DNA of 21,185 nucleotides, taken from positions 1-21,185 of the forward strand of contig ATSW01095510.1 of assembly GCA_000444245.1 (NCBI GenBank), in the 5' to 3' direction. Source of the DNA: Botryllus schlosseri. Lineage: Eukaryota > Chordata > Ascidiacea > Stolidobranchia > Styelidae. Shown here one piece after another: positions 8,936-19,657 of this stretch. Each line of letters starts with the position of its first letter. Position 1 is the first letter of the stretch. The notes beneath the pieces were generated by a model that was not told the origin of the DNA, did not search any database, and saw only the letters and a program-made list of their open reading frames with translations. Made by a program: the position numbers and the translations under genes.

Positions 8936-9620
8936 TTTTTTTCATTTCAAAACACCACAAGATTAAGATACAATAAAAAAAAGATGTCGAAGCGACATGG
9001 AGTGGTCTTTTAAGTCAGAGACCCACCTGGGCCCAGGTGATGTAGAGAAGAGGCATATGCACACTGAATGAAAAGTAAACCAGAGAATATAAAAGGCAAG
9101 CGACAAAATGAGGTGGCATGTGGCAGAAAATGAGATCGATATGTTAGGTCGTGGTCCTGTAAGCCTGAAGGCTGAGTAGTATTCATGCATAAGAAATTGC
9201 TTGTATTTCGACTTGAATGCGGACATGCTCGACGACTGTCGGAAAGCGGGCGAGATGCTGTTCCACAATTGGGGTCCGGTATACTTGACAGAGCAATGTT
9301 TTTTTTTGTATTCCGTCCTGATCATATGGTAGTTGTTCTTTGTTGAAGCGCGTTGGCCGTACTTGTACGCTTTTGACTCCGGGGTGAAGAAACAATTGAA
9401 ATTCGACGGACAGTGACCGCAATGGGGCTGATACATAAACTTGGCAATTTCTAACTTACTCATATCTTCTACGTTTAGAACATCAAATCTCTTGAGTAGC
9501 GATTCGTCAGTTGCTCATCCGGACCCCGTGGGGCATTTTCAATGATACGTAAGATCTGATGTAGTAGTTTTTGCAGTGGGCCAATCGCATTCTTACAGGC
9601 AGCACGTCAGCAAATAATTC
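8936..9620 (-). mobile_element. 5'-truncated non-LTR retrotransposon (LINE), C-terminal end of ORF2 and 3' tail
   Basis: The minus strand encodes the tail after the reverse transcriptase of a CR1/Jockey-like LINE. The longest frame (8963-9463, 166 codons) contains EIAKFMYQ, NCFFTPES and VKYTGPQLWNSI, then FKSKYKQFLM. This is the familiar order (I/V)AKFMY ... RTxxxxxxSIKYxGPxLWNSL ... FKxKLKxYLL seen near the end of LINE ORF2 proteins. Upstream, RFDVLNVEDMSKLE continues the same frame to about 9505, where it meets a stop. A different frame supplies the expected preceding block, GPLQKLLHQILRII, at about 9535-9590, so at least one frameshift separates them. Homology fades near 9620; the endonuclease and the reverse-transcriptase core are missing. 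Codons after FLMHEYYS probably read into 3' UTR. The A-rich run complementary to 8935-8942 is a likely 3' end. It is a dead copy; the exact clade is not resolved. Confidence 0.85.
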
Positions 9621-9654
9621 TTGCCCTAAATGCCAGACTTCATTAAAATGAAGT

Positions 9655-9785
9655 ATACATATCTGCTTTACCAACGTACTTATATACTACTTGGATTACT
9701 TACTCAAATAATTTCTTTGTATATTTCTTTTACTTAGTTTTGAGTACTAAATTTTGGATGCGTTGAATTACTTTTATGAGGGAAT
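9655..9785. repeat. TACTT-rich low-complexity tract
   Basis: The words TACTT, TTACTTA and GAGTACT recur (TACTTATATACTACTTGG and later TTTTACTTAGTTTTGAGTAC). The style matches the ACTT-rich subterminal parts of some hAT MITEs and resembles the tract at 13790-13890, but no terminal inverted repeat could be set. Confidence 0.35.
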
Positions 9786-10494
9786 GAATCAGCAGACGGG
9801 CTGAGGCAGAGTTAGACTTGGACTTTTGGAAATGAAAAGAAAATCAAAGCCTGTACTTTTGCCATTTTCAACCCGCTATCAACATTTTGGCATTTGTCAC
9901 CTCATCGCAAAATCGCCAACCATGCAAGGGATGAAATCGCCCACTTTACGAGCCATTGACTTATATCTATTAACGTGAAATACATTACCGAAATTAAATT
10001 TTGCAGTGGAATTGTTTTCCTGATCACCACAGCTTAGGATAGAATTTAATCTGTAATTCGCCCGGTTTAACATCGCCATAAGTCGCGGTAATCGCTCATG
10101 GGTTGCATATTACGTGGGAACGTTGTTAGCAAACTTGAGCACGCATTTTGCTAATTAGCGGAATGTATTACCTCCGCATTTGGCACTGGACTTTATAAAT
10201 TAATCTTTTTGGCAACCTGTCAAGGTCAAGATCATATAAATACTGAGAACTATCCTCCTTCCTTGCAATTCATAAAGAGGCAGTCTCCAAACGAAGGTTA
10301 TGAAAATGGAGGCGGATCAGGCTCATGCCAATTTTAGAGTTTTTAAAAGTGTTACTTGCTTTTCAGAGACGATAGGACTTGTGTTTCACCTTTACCATGC
10401 TGCGCAACTGCCCTCTTATATTTTAATATTTGCTACATTGCGACGCCATATTGTGGACACAATCATTCTGTACAGATTTTCACCGATATAGGCA
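9786..10494. other. Unassigned stretch without a recognisable gene
   Basis: Short frames only, at most about 60 to 85 codons, with no family resemblance and no transposon ends seen. Confidence 0.55.
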
Positions 10495-10502
10495 GTCAAG
10501 AA

Positions 10503-10560
10503 CAGGAGTGGACAACTTTTTCGGCAAAACGGCCACATGCGGTAATCAAAACCATTGCGC
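10503..10560. mobile_element. Unpaired hAT left end (CAGGAGTGGACAAC type)
   Basis: The string CAGGAGTGGACAACTTTTTC followed by GGCAAAACGGCCACATGCGG has the form of a hAT end (compare CAGGGGTGGCCAACCTTTT). The preceding 8-mer is GTCAAGAA. No inverted partner or second GTCAAGAA was seen to the right. The body is likely decayed or deleted, and the right limit given is only where resemblance fades. Confidence 0.4.
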
Positions 10561-12586
10561 TGGCCCCTTTAGTATTTACGAATTTTTATTTAGAACTTAG
10601 GAGACTGTAAAAGCAAAGCTTATCATCAAAATCGCTGTCATCCAGTTAGCGCGAAAATATTTGAAAATTAACCAATGAGTTTACTTATCATTATCATTTG
10701 TGGACAAAATCTCATCAATGACGATCATTCTGGGAGTTCACTCCCGTAATCGCATGTATTTCGAGATTTAAATGTCTTTTTTGGAGTGTTCTGGCTTGGA
10801 GTTGGCTGGCGCCGGAATGCTGGTCACGCGAGCTGCACAGTGCACACGCTCTACACTGAATCATCCCAACGATCTCAAATGTTCACTAATAATTGCGAAT
10901 ACAGTCAGACTTGATCCTGTATATTAGGCGTATCTTTTGATTCATTGGAAATGAAGAAATCTAGAGGGACATAATCACGCGGAACGCGAAAACAAATCAA
11001 GTTGAATTAACCTGCCACGACATACTCTATTTGTTAATTAACAACGATTTAGGAAAATGTAGGAGCCCGTTGCCCAGTTGCATTTCAACGTACGTTGACG
11101 CTATTTGCTGAGCAGTGCACACTGCACAGTTCTCAAAAACGATGTTCTAGACCTAGAACGAAAGTGTCCCGAGGCCGTGATTTTCGTTGGTATATCGCCG
11201 AGATTAGTACATCTGTCTACGTCATTATGTATATGGATAAAATAAAAATGTTACAGTACAAAACTCCTCTAAAACGCCGTAGTGCAACCAATATACATTT
11301 CCTGTGTCTTTACCATAAAATATATAAGGTAATCATGAAATCTACCCAATATAATAGTATAAGCTTGCGTAGTATAATGGTTGCATCGCCTCAAGCCGAC
11401 ACTGCATCGACACGATCAAGGGTTGTCATTCAAAGTGCCGTATGTCACGCCTGCATCGTTGACAGCTGCAAAATGTGCGTGCTGTGTACATCGCCGCGGT
11501 ACTTCGTAAAAATATGATTAACAACAAAACGCAAGAATTTAGCGCTGATGTGAGGCATCTGGACAAGAGGGATAGCCTAAAGCTTGCAAAAACCACAATC
11601 CAACCTCGGAATAATCGCGTAAATTTGTGGTGTTTCGTATTTGGTAATTCAGTAAGAAATATCCGTACCACAGCCAACAGTTTAGTAGTTAGCTGGCGAT
11701 ATAAGACTGTGTTTCCGATTCAGTTTACATTTCTGTGTTGCCGTTTTATGTTGGGCATCTGATGCTGGCATCGAAGGTTTTAGGACGATACGGTCTTGAA
11801 ACCAATCCAACGGTACAGCGTTGTACTGGGCAGTACCCATATTTGTAATGCTTTCAGACTAGACACAGATGCGAAAATGGGGTTGCGAATAAAGTTTACG
11901 TGCTAATTGATATAATATGTCGAGTTTTGCAAACGGAACAATGCAACATTGATATTAACCTATGAATCAATGATGTGGCATAAATTCGACTAAGTTGAAT
12001 CATTTAAGTATGTGTGCGTACTCGTATCGCAATTTGCCTGGCCCTTTTCGTGTATCGTCGCAGCCAGGCGTGGTATTTCGTACCTATGTGCGAGATATCT
12101 CAGCTTTTGGTGGAATACCCGTGTATACCCTGTTCTGAAAAAGTGTGAATATATGCGATATCGCACAGTCATGATATTATGATGCAGACAAGTAAATTTT
12201 GAAAGAAAGTAATCTTCGGATTGAATCAGCTAGATTGCACTTGCAAATCAATATGGGCACAAATGTTACCCGAGGTATATAATCTGACAATATATCTTGT
12301 ATATAGCCCGTTTTTGTAACTTTCATAGCATTTGAGTAATCAGAAGTTTATCGAATCAAAGTAATTTGACCGTAATACCGAACAACCAGAACGAAAACAT
12401 GGAGTATTTTTTTATAATACAATAGATCATGCCAGTATATAGTCGATTTTCTATCACCGAAATACGGACAGTGTTGAATTTGTGCAAAGCATGGCAGATT
12501 CTGGAGGTATGAACGCTCGCATTCGGAAATACCTCGAAATACAGCATGAATTTTGAGATAATTTTGTAAAAATAATAAAGACCTCC
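10561..12586. other. Two-kilobase stretch without a recognisable gene
   Basis: It contains frames of 140 codons (11095-11517, plus) and 83 to 95 codons around 11426-11762. None shows domains, signal peptides or repeats that would mark a real protein, and the predicted peptides have the scattered composition of chance frames. A short hairpin GGGAGT-TC-ACTCCC lies near 10735-10748. A tRNA-like A-box string near 11368 lacks a matching B box. Confidence 0.5.
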
Positions 12587-12588
12587 AA

Positions 12589-12624
12589 ATTTGGCGCGAG
12601 TAGCCCCTCCTATAATTTGGCGCG
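12589..12624 (+). promoter_or_regulatory. Two E2F-like sites, ATTTGGCGCG, 26 bp apart
   Basis: The 10-mer ATTTGGCGCG occurs at 12589-12598 and 12615-12624 in the same direction. Each contains TTTGGCGC, a full match to the E2F consensus TTTSSCGC. They are followed by AGTAGCCCC and TATAGCCAG, so a larger unit (TTTGGCGCG-N2-TAGCC) may be duplicated. They could be binding sites or just a small tandem duplication. No gene start is visible nearby. Confidence 0.35.
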
Positions 12625-13316
12625 TATAGCCAGATAAATTGTCCATGACAGGCGTAAACCTCTTCAATATAAAATCGTGTATAGTTTCCACGATGATATT
12701 AAGAGTAATAAATCCCAAATCAACCGATAAAGAAAATACTCAATCAGCTGTCTTCTTTTATGTCTGCTCCGTTGAATTTCAAAATACACATTCAAACGTG
12801 GACAGGTGCTGTAACAATTCGTGATTGAAGCACCAAAACAACGTTATTTGCTGACTGCCGAGTATTGAATTCTGCAGAAGCGCACCACCCCTCATCTGCA
12901 AACCAACCCAGGCATTCAAATTCACGGCGCGCGAACCAAAGTTCACACTAGGCTCTTATCTTGGCATCTATACCACTTCGCGTATTGCGCAAGCGCGTAA
13001 GTTACCCGCCTATCTGGTGTTATGACTTGTACAGGATGCGTCGAACACAGTCGGCTTTTGATGGTTACGTCAACAACGCTCCCGTCGACGGCTCGCATTT
13101 ATCGCGTTCGCGCGCTTGCGGCAGTCGGTCATATCCGCCCGTTATCTGCCCAAAAGATCGCGAAATCTCTGTTATTGTTTGATTATCACGGCTGCGTAGG
13201 AGGGACAAGGCGTTGGAAATTGAAATTGACTCCGTTACTTGTTACGGTATCAATCGGAGGCGTAGGAAACCGATTAGGCACTGGCGTTGGGTGATGAATT
13301 GCGGAGATGCGTAAGC
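12625..13316. other. Unassigned stretch with a CpG-dense block at about 13060-13150
   Basis: The block around 13081-13140 has about 12 CG dinucleotides in 60 bases, far above its surroundings, with runs such as ATCGCGTTCGCGCGCTTGCG. Two overlapping plus-strand frames (12961-13182, 73 codons; 13022-13294, 90 codons) cross it but match no family I know. It may be a small unmethylated regulatory patch. Confidence 0.4.
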
Positions 13317-13324
13317 TTGTATAG

Positions 13325-13772
13325 CAGTGATTCCCAAACTATGTGATACTCAGGCCTTCCACGAATGTTTTTGGGATTTCAGGAAACAAATGTACAGCCA
13401 TTTGAAATAAAGCATGCATACAAGCATATATGACTTAAAACCGCTATTAACTGCTTCAATAGCTGAAAAATAATGATGTGGGACAATGAAAACCAGTTGT
13501 GGCATTGATTGGCCATGGCCATTCACATTGCATTTCAAATACGGAGGCTGTCTGAGGATATTTGGTGCTGGCGACAAATGTTGCAGTTACAACGTGATTT
13601 GAGACCGCGTTATATTTAGAGCTCTGTTCTCCTTTATCAAACATTTGTAATATATGCATTATGCATCCAATATTGCGGGGTAAACCCAAAGGATACATTC
13701 TCTTGTAAGTGCGCCGCGATCACTGTATATTTTTGTACGGTGTCAAAAGGTGAAAATGTTTAGGAACCACTG
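13325..13772. mobile_element. hAT MITE H (CAGTGATTCCCAAAC type)
   Basis: The left end CAGTGATTCCCAAAC and the right end, CAGTGGTTCCTAAAC on the other strand, match at 13 of 15 positions. Flanking 8-mers are TTGTATAG (13317-13324) and CTATATAG (13773-13780), differing by two transitions, as expected of an aged duplication; both have TA in the middle and end in G. The element is 448 bp and non-coding, with frames of at most about 80 codons and no transposase motif. Confidence 0.82.
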
Positions 13773-13789
13773 CTATATAGTATAATCCA

Positions 13790-14336
13790 AGGTGGTAACT
13801 GGTCAGTAACGAATTACTTCTACTTTTTCGTAGTGTTCAAGTACGTTCAGCCTACTTGCACTACTTCTACCTATACCTGAACACTTTCTAGGCAAATCTA
13901 TTCACGTTTTACGGCCTCGGTTTTGAAAAGTATAAAATAGTCTGCATTAGTAATCTGTACGTTTGCGTCACTGTTTGTGCGCACTTTTCCATCGCAACCC
14001 CTTGAAATAGCACCTGTATCAAAGTTACAGGACTTACAAGACTTAATTTTCGAAGATTCTTCCATGTATGTGTACATGTGTATAGTCTCATCACCCATTT
14101 CGCGTTGGTCGCGAGGGTAGGCCTACCCCTACATATTGTAATTTATAAGGTATACCCACCTCCGGTTAACTGCTAAATGTATGCAACCCCTCGACCAAAT
14201 CTACTTTTCGAAATTACTCATCTGAGTATATTTCAGAACTTTCATTGTATTATCTACTTCTACTTCCAGTAGTTCCAACTGCTTGTCTTCGGAAATGATA
14301 CTTTTACTTGTAAATGAAATCGTCGGTGCGACGATT
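13790..14336. repeat. ACTTCTACTT-rich tracts, probable MITE remnants
   Basis: The first tract (13790-13890) begins GGTGGTAACTGGTCAGTAAC and continues with ATTACTTCTACTTTTTCGTAGTG and GTTCAAGTAC. The second (14250-14310) repeats ATCTACTTCTACTTCCAGTAG and later ACTTTTACTTG. The GTAACTGG start with ACTTTTACTT repeats resembles hAT MITE subterminal regions, but no closing inverted end was found. A perfect 8-bp hairpin AATCGTCG-GTG-CGACGATT closes the region at 14318-14336. Confidence 0.35.
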
Positions 14337-15740
14337 CTCCCCACTTAGATAAGCACTTCTAGGTAAAGGGTTGAGTAATGAACATTAATATAAGGGTAAC
14401 GGTCGATGCTACTCGATGACGCGAGATTTATGACTATTTGATACATTTTGTTATCAAATCAAATTATAGTTGAGTTATGACCTAATCGCGCATCAAAATG
14501 ACATTTCGTGATGTCATGATCACATGCCGAATTCGAGCCGGTATTTTGAGATGTCCGTTGAGTCCGATATCGCGTAAAATGTAAATATCGGCTACGATTT
14601 ATCGGTTGACCGCGAATACAGGTATATATTGATTTGTTCGAGTAAGACAGTAAGTCCACCCTATCGCGTGCTTGTACTGTTATGTTGATGGAATTTCCCT
14701 ACGTATTGTTACCTGAAATAATTCCACAATGCTTACTCAACGCAATCGAAAAAAAGGTGTGAAAAGTTTAATCGGGATCTTGATATTTTTCTAATGAAGT
14801 ATTTAATCATCTAGAATTTACTCCATGCTTTCATTTAGAGCGAATATTTATCCCAAAGTGCAATTGTTCTAATAAACACGCTTGGTACTCATCGGGAATG
14901 TGACTGAATGAGTTTCAACAGGGGCGTTGTGAATTTCAAATAATTATTTCATATTACAGGTACAGCTAATATAAAAAAGGAATAGGCAATTACAATGTCG
15001 ATATTACGAAATGTCAGTGGGAAGAGTGCCCTTTGCACCCCTGACTACGCCAGCGGCCAAGAGTCACTGTTATACTTTATTGTACTGATTTCATAATTTC
15101 CGTAACAGCGCGCTATCATCATTGCGATTATAAATGATGCTACTAGTTTTAACAAAGTTTAATATAGGCAGTTTAAATTCATACGCCTTTTTCGAATTTT
15201 GCATCGACTCTATTGGCAAATGAAATATTACGATCAGTTTGACACCATCTGTTTTCGAAAAACTGAGATTTCGATATTACGTCAGAGCAGTGACGTCGAT
15301 TTATTCGCAAATATGACGAAGTTATAAATTTGTCAAAGTACTGGAATGCAGACTATCGAAATCATACTTGAGACATAATATTCAGAGTTTAACGGTCCCG
15401 AGATTGAAATTAAATTATAATCAAAACGCCGCGGCTGTTTCTCCGGCATAGTTTTTATTCAATGGACATGACGATCGCCTTGGATACGAACGCAATAATC
15501 CACGGGTCGAGCACCATTAATAAGAGATATAATTCTTTATCTCAGATTATCGGCATTACTCGAAGGCCCTTCGAAAAAGCTATGCAAATACGCGAAAAAC
15601 TCCGACCTTTAGTAATCGAACCAACGGCATATCCTCAACAGTCGGTATCGCTGGTTAACGGCATATTTTCAAAGAATGTTTTCCAAATGACAAAGAGTTA
15701 TCAGTTGGAAGGAGTGCGGAGTTATCAAATATAAATCGCG
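14337..15740. other. Unassigned stretch; possible transposon-end fragment near 15010-15053
   Basis: No recognised gene. The 90-codon plus frame 15462-15734 starts MDMTIALDTNAIIHGSS; the LDTNAI string recalls the start of PIN-type nucleases, but the other acidic residues and the fold pattern do not follow, so I treat it as chance. The text ending CTGACTACGCCAG at 15053, with GGGGTGCAAAGGGCAC on the other strand, looks like a known style of repeat end. Confidence 0.4.
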
Positions 15741-15745
15741 TCAGG

Positions 15746-15781
15746 CCGGCTCTTCGCTTCAATCCGGCTCTTCGCTTCAAT
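15746..15781 (+). repeat. 18-bp tandem duplication
   Basis: CCGGCTCTTCGCTTCAAT occurs twice without spacer, at 15746-15763 and 15764-15781, identical in all 18 bases. The exact identity points to a recent slippage event. It lies just after the stop of the unassigned 90-codon frame. Confidence 0.9.
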
Positions 15782-17169
15782 CATCGCGAGACCTATGCGA
15801 AGAGGTGTTTTACGAGAATTTCAAGAACTCTGGATATTGGTGCGTGAGTACCGATGCTTTTCGTTATATCGTCGCTTCGTATTGTGCGCATATCGTTTCG
15901 CGAAAGACGCAACTTACAATATTGTCTGCAAGATACGCCGATTACGCGACGCATAGACAGACAGTCATGCATTCATTAGTCTGCTTTCATGTGACACCTT
16001 AGAATACTAGACCTTCTTGCGAATTCCAGAGGGATGGTGGTTTAATAAAATCACCCTTTGCGTGAAGCCATTTCATCTATATTCTGATTTTGCAGAGCAC
16101 CCAAGTTATTACACGAATACAATTTGAATAGATAACCAGATATTGTGATTGGAGATCATGCATGATACAATTTAGCCGCTATCAAGAGTAGGCTACTTCT
16201 CGATATCAAATTGAACTTAAGGATATTACCCGTAGTTAACTTTTACTGCCACATAACAGTCTACATTGTGTAACCATCAGCGGTATATTCCGGCATACAG
16301 TTTTTTAATAGTTTACGTGCATGCGTCACACGATAATATTATTTTTCAGGTGCGTGTTGTCACATTTTTATTCGATGTAGCTTGTATCTACGAACGAACG
16401 CCTGGGCTAATATCTCGTGCGTTTCCGGTACGTTAAATCTTATATACTTCGGATCCAGGCACAACGTAAGTGAACGGTCTGACAGAATCTGTTTTCAGCA
16501 TGGGATCTATGTTTGAGATATTTGGCATGATGCTCTGGCGATATTAAGGGTTATTATTCATGTCTATCCAGCACAATAATGCTTCATAGAAACAGAATAT
16601 ATCATACGATGTCTTGAATAAAATACAATGAGGATATGGCGAATGAGCGCAGACTTCATTTATTCCGGCGCATGTACTCCCGGCATTATTCAACGGAAAT
16701 TGCGTTCCAAAGTTTACCAGGCGCGTTTCGCCTGGTTTATAGTTGTATCAGCGAATTTTGAAGGTATATTTCCACAGTCTCGCTACAAAAGAATCAATTT
16801 CTGAGCGGTTAGAGCGAGCAACGCAGCACGCTGAGCGTACAAAGGGCTCCTGCCGTGCGCGCTATTCGCATCCCCAGCGTGTGGTCAGTCTAGTTCACGT
16901 TTGTTGGATAATTTAACCACGCTTAAGCTGATTTTTAAGGAGAGATATTGTCAGTGAGGAATTTTGCCGGGCTTGGGAACCAATGTTTTTTGTAGTTCAC
17001 GCATTAGCGCGAAATATTCGCCACGCATTGAGACCACCGTTCTTTCTGTGTGCCGTGTAGATAATCGTAGTGTTATCATGAACTTACGAGTGAATAATTT
17101 TAAGCAGATTTCGCAGTTCGAGCCAATATGCCTATTCAATGGAGACTATATATGTAGCCTATAATATGG

Positions 17170-17235
17170 CCGTGATAGTTTTTGTGATGAAGATGATGTA
17201 GACCCTGGAGATAGAGACCCGGAAAAGAGGTAAGT
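17170..17235 (+). other. Candidate splice donor GAG|GTAAGTA after an acidic open frame
   Basis: GAAAAGAG|GTAAGTATTT is an almost ideal 5' splice site with the cut after 17229. One frame before it reads YGRDSFCDEDDVDPGDRDPE followed by KR, open back to a stop near 17161. The acidic, hydrophilic peptide looks more protein-like than most chance frames here, yet it has no ATG and no clear upstream acceptor. It could equally be the end of a non-coding 5' exon, as the GC-richer DNA at 16800-16880 lies upstream. Confidence 0.2.
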
Positions 17236-18512
17236 ATTTGTAAATATCAATTTAATTATCCTGACTCCAATATATAAGCATAGATTTATATTTATTTTGT
17301 ACAAGGATAATAATTATGAGTCAATAACTGTTTAGCGATAAATTGTTTATGTTTGAAGTTGTGTATACTTGTGTTGGTACTTCACTAAGTAAACTCTGTA
17401 AACCCTTAAGATCATCGCATAGGAGAGCGATGTTGTTTCAATCGATTCTCCCCGCCAAGTCAATAATATAATTTCGCTGCCTAATATTGCCATCTACGCG
17501 TACTATAGGGAGATTTCACTAAATCCTCAAATCTATCAAATGTTACAGCTTAATAATCTATTCGTTCCAGTTCAAAACACGACCGAATTCATGCCCACAG
17601 AGTGCCTTTACGATAGCGTGTAGTATACGACTGGTATCGCTGATTTAAAGTCGAATTCAATACTGTAAGTATCAGGAGAAAATCCCCTTTTATCTATACT
17701 TAGATTCTGATTGCGCGGTAAAGTTGATGCTGTGCAGAAACGAAATTCATTGGCATAACACAAATCACTAACTTTGCTTTGCTGTGCTGGTCGTGTGCCA
17801 TTGGATTTAGCAGTATATATTGATGATTTGACAGACTCGCGCAGTATATCCACATAGCACAAAGTTTAATACGCTGGGATCACTCCATCGACAACGTTCA
17901 ATATCGCTATATTTTGCGGGCAAGTCTGGTCACTGTGCCACAAGCTCGCTATAGCGAAGAAAATATCGCTGCCGCAAACTTATCAGGTAACGTGTGCTAT
18001 TTTAACGTATTCTTATATCGCAACGATTCTAGATTTTACTGGGATAGTAATTGAATAGTTCCATGAATGCTGCTGTTTGGTGTTGACTATTTCATCCAGC
18101 GATACAACGTTGTGGCTCCTGTTAAAAAGGCGAAAAATCCCTGATAATGCTTGCAGCAAAATATATTAAAAGTTAGACACCACGATGAAATGCCACGGTG
18201 TATAGCCAGAAAATATGACATGACCGAGCGAGTATACTTTCCTTGACAGTGATTTTCTTGACGCTGCTGTACCTTCAACAGTGCGACAGCGCTCATGTCA
18301 GAATGCTTTCTGTCGTGCGCAGACAAGTGTTGCTCGGCGGCGTTAGTGTTGGATATAAGAGCACAATTCTCCTAATATTTGATTGTATTTCGGTGTGAAG
18401 TTGCATAGTACCTGGTAAGAATTCGGAGTTTCGGGTACTTCTTGAATTATATTACTATCGCCTACAATTTCATAAACATTCGAACGCTCTCGTATTCGAC
18501 ATTTCGTGCTGG

Positions 18513-18520
18513 TGACGTCA
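18513..18520. promoter_or_regulatory. Full CRE-like palindrome TGACGTCA
   Basis: TGACGTCA is the full consensus for CREB/ATF dimers. A second copy at 20895-20902 lies within MITE I and so may be part of that repeat. No gene start is apparent next to either. Confidence 0.25.
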
Positions 18521-19657
18521 TATTTTGTGTTACGATTGTTGATATCCGCTGTTCTTTCGAATTCTCTACTAGTTGCTGACGATTACCCCTGACGAGTGTC
18601 AGCCGAAAATATTCGTGTTCATTTCAATATGAATATACTAAACATTCGATTGTATATCAATGTTGATTTGATTAATGCCGGTAATAAGTCAATGGTTCGA
18701 GTAGGCTATTTCTTGAATTATACCACTGATGTCGCAGTGTATCTTCTTCTCCTTGTCGCTAATCATAATCATATCTATATACAGCTGTTTTTATTATCTT
18801 CAGCCGCACAAGACACAACATGCGATGTAATGAAAACATAGGAAGTTTTCGACTCGATCCAGTACTTCCTATAACATCAACATCGACCTCGGCTCATCGG
18901 CTTATTGCCCAATGTAACAGTTTTACGTCTTGATATTTACAGCTGTCTTTCCTTTAAAGCTTTCTTCGCTCGCTACGCCAAGTGTCCGCTTATTCTACGG
19001 ATAAATTTGTGTTGACATTCTGCCTTATTCGCAGAGTGCGAGTAAGTACATAATTTCTTTTCTACTCAAGAATATGCGATTTGTGGTTGTTTTTAGTATT
19101 ATTAGCGTGAGCACTACTATGGCAGATTTGTTATATGCACCAGGCCGATTTCCTATCATGATTCCTGATCTGCCGACTTGTAGCACGGCCCACTTTCGTT
19201 CTATGCTTTTCTTTACGATGTCTGATCGTATCAACCATACCAAGCATACATAGCGAGCGAAAAATCGACCATTTTAATCCGACCTTTACCTGAATCGTAA
19301 TCGGGATTAGGGTGGCTCGAAGATCAAATTTGTGGAATCCGCGAAATCGCATAAGGCATAACTTTAATTCACCCTTCATCACTTTATGCCTAGATATGGT
19401 AATGCTCAATGCTATTCAGTAGTAATGAATACTTAAATGGCCGGTATATCATTGAAGCCTGCGGCATCCCTGGAACGCGCATGGTAATGGCTGACACGAA
19501 TACTTACATGCACAATATTTTTAGTGTGATAACCGAAACTACCACTCTTTAACCAATAATAATAATACTAATAAAATTTATAATAAGATTAATACCCTCA
19601 AACTACCAAATTCATAGAGTGAAATTAACGGTATTCACGTAGATTATCGGGTTCCAT

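Larger units (their letters stand above)
15782..19650. other. 3.9-kb stretch without a recognisable gene or transposon
   Basis: Both strands hold only short frames (about 60 to 92 codons) without domain resemblance. No paired hAT ends with duplications were found here, in contrast to the rest of the window. Items seen are acceptor-like (TTATTTTTCAG at 16339-16349) and donor-like (17230) splice strings, a TGACGTCA at 18513-18520 and an AATAATAATACTAATAA simple tract near 19555. It may be intron or regulatory DNA. Confidence 0.45.

Noticed and set aside
11366-11432. tRNA-like string GTAGTATAATGGTTGCATCG
   Set aside because: It resembles an A box, but no B box (GGTTCGANNCC) follows at the right distance and no cloverleaf can be drawn.
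11095-11517. 140-codon plus-strand open frame
   Set aside because: No recognisable domain, motif or signal sequence, composition looks random, and overlapping frames on both strands are nearly as long. I judge it chance.
12356-12718. 120-codon minus-strand open frame
   Set aside because: No family resemblance. It runs across the duplicated TTTGGCGCG sites and AT-rich DNA, and there is no supporting splice or start context.
8192-15053. One very large element between GGCGTAGCTAGGGG (8192) and CTGACTACGCCAG (15053)
   Set aside because: Ends differ in detail, no flanking duplication matches, and unrelated repeats lie between.
15462-15734. 90-codon frame starting MDMTIALDTNAII, at first sight like a PIN nuclease
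   Set aside because: Only the LDTNAI string fits; the later conserved acidic residues and hydrophobic pattern are absent, and a bacterial-type toxin is not expected in this eukaryotic context.
16801-16870. GAGCGGTTAGAGCG, similar to the D-arm of tRNA-Ser/Leu, a possible SINE head
   Set aside because: No B box, no acceptor-stem pairing and no A-rich or LINE-like tail nearby.
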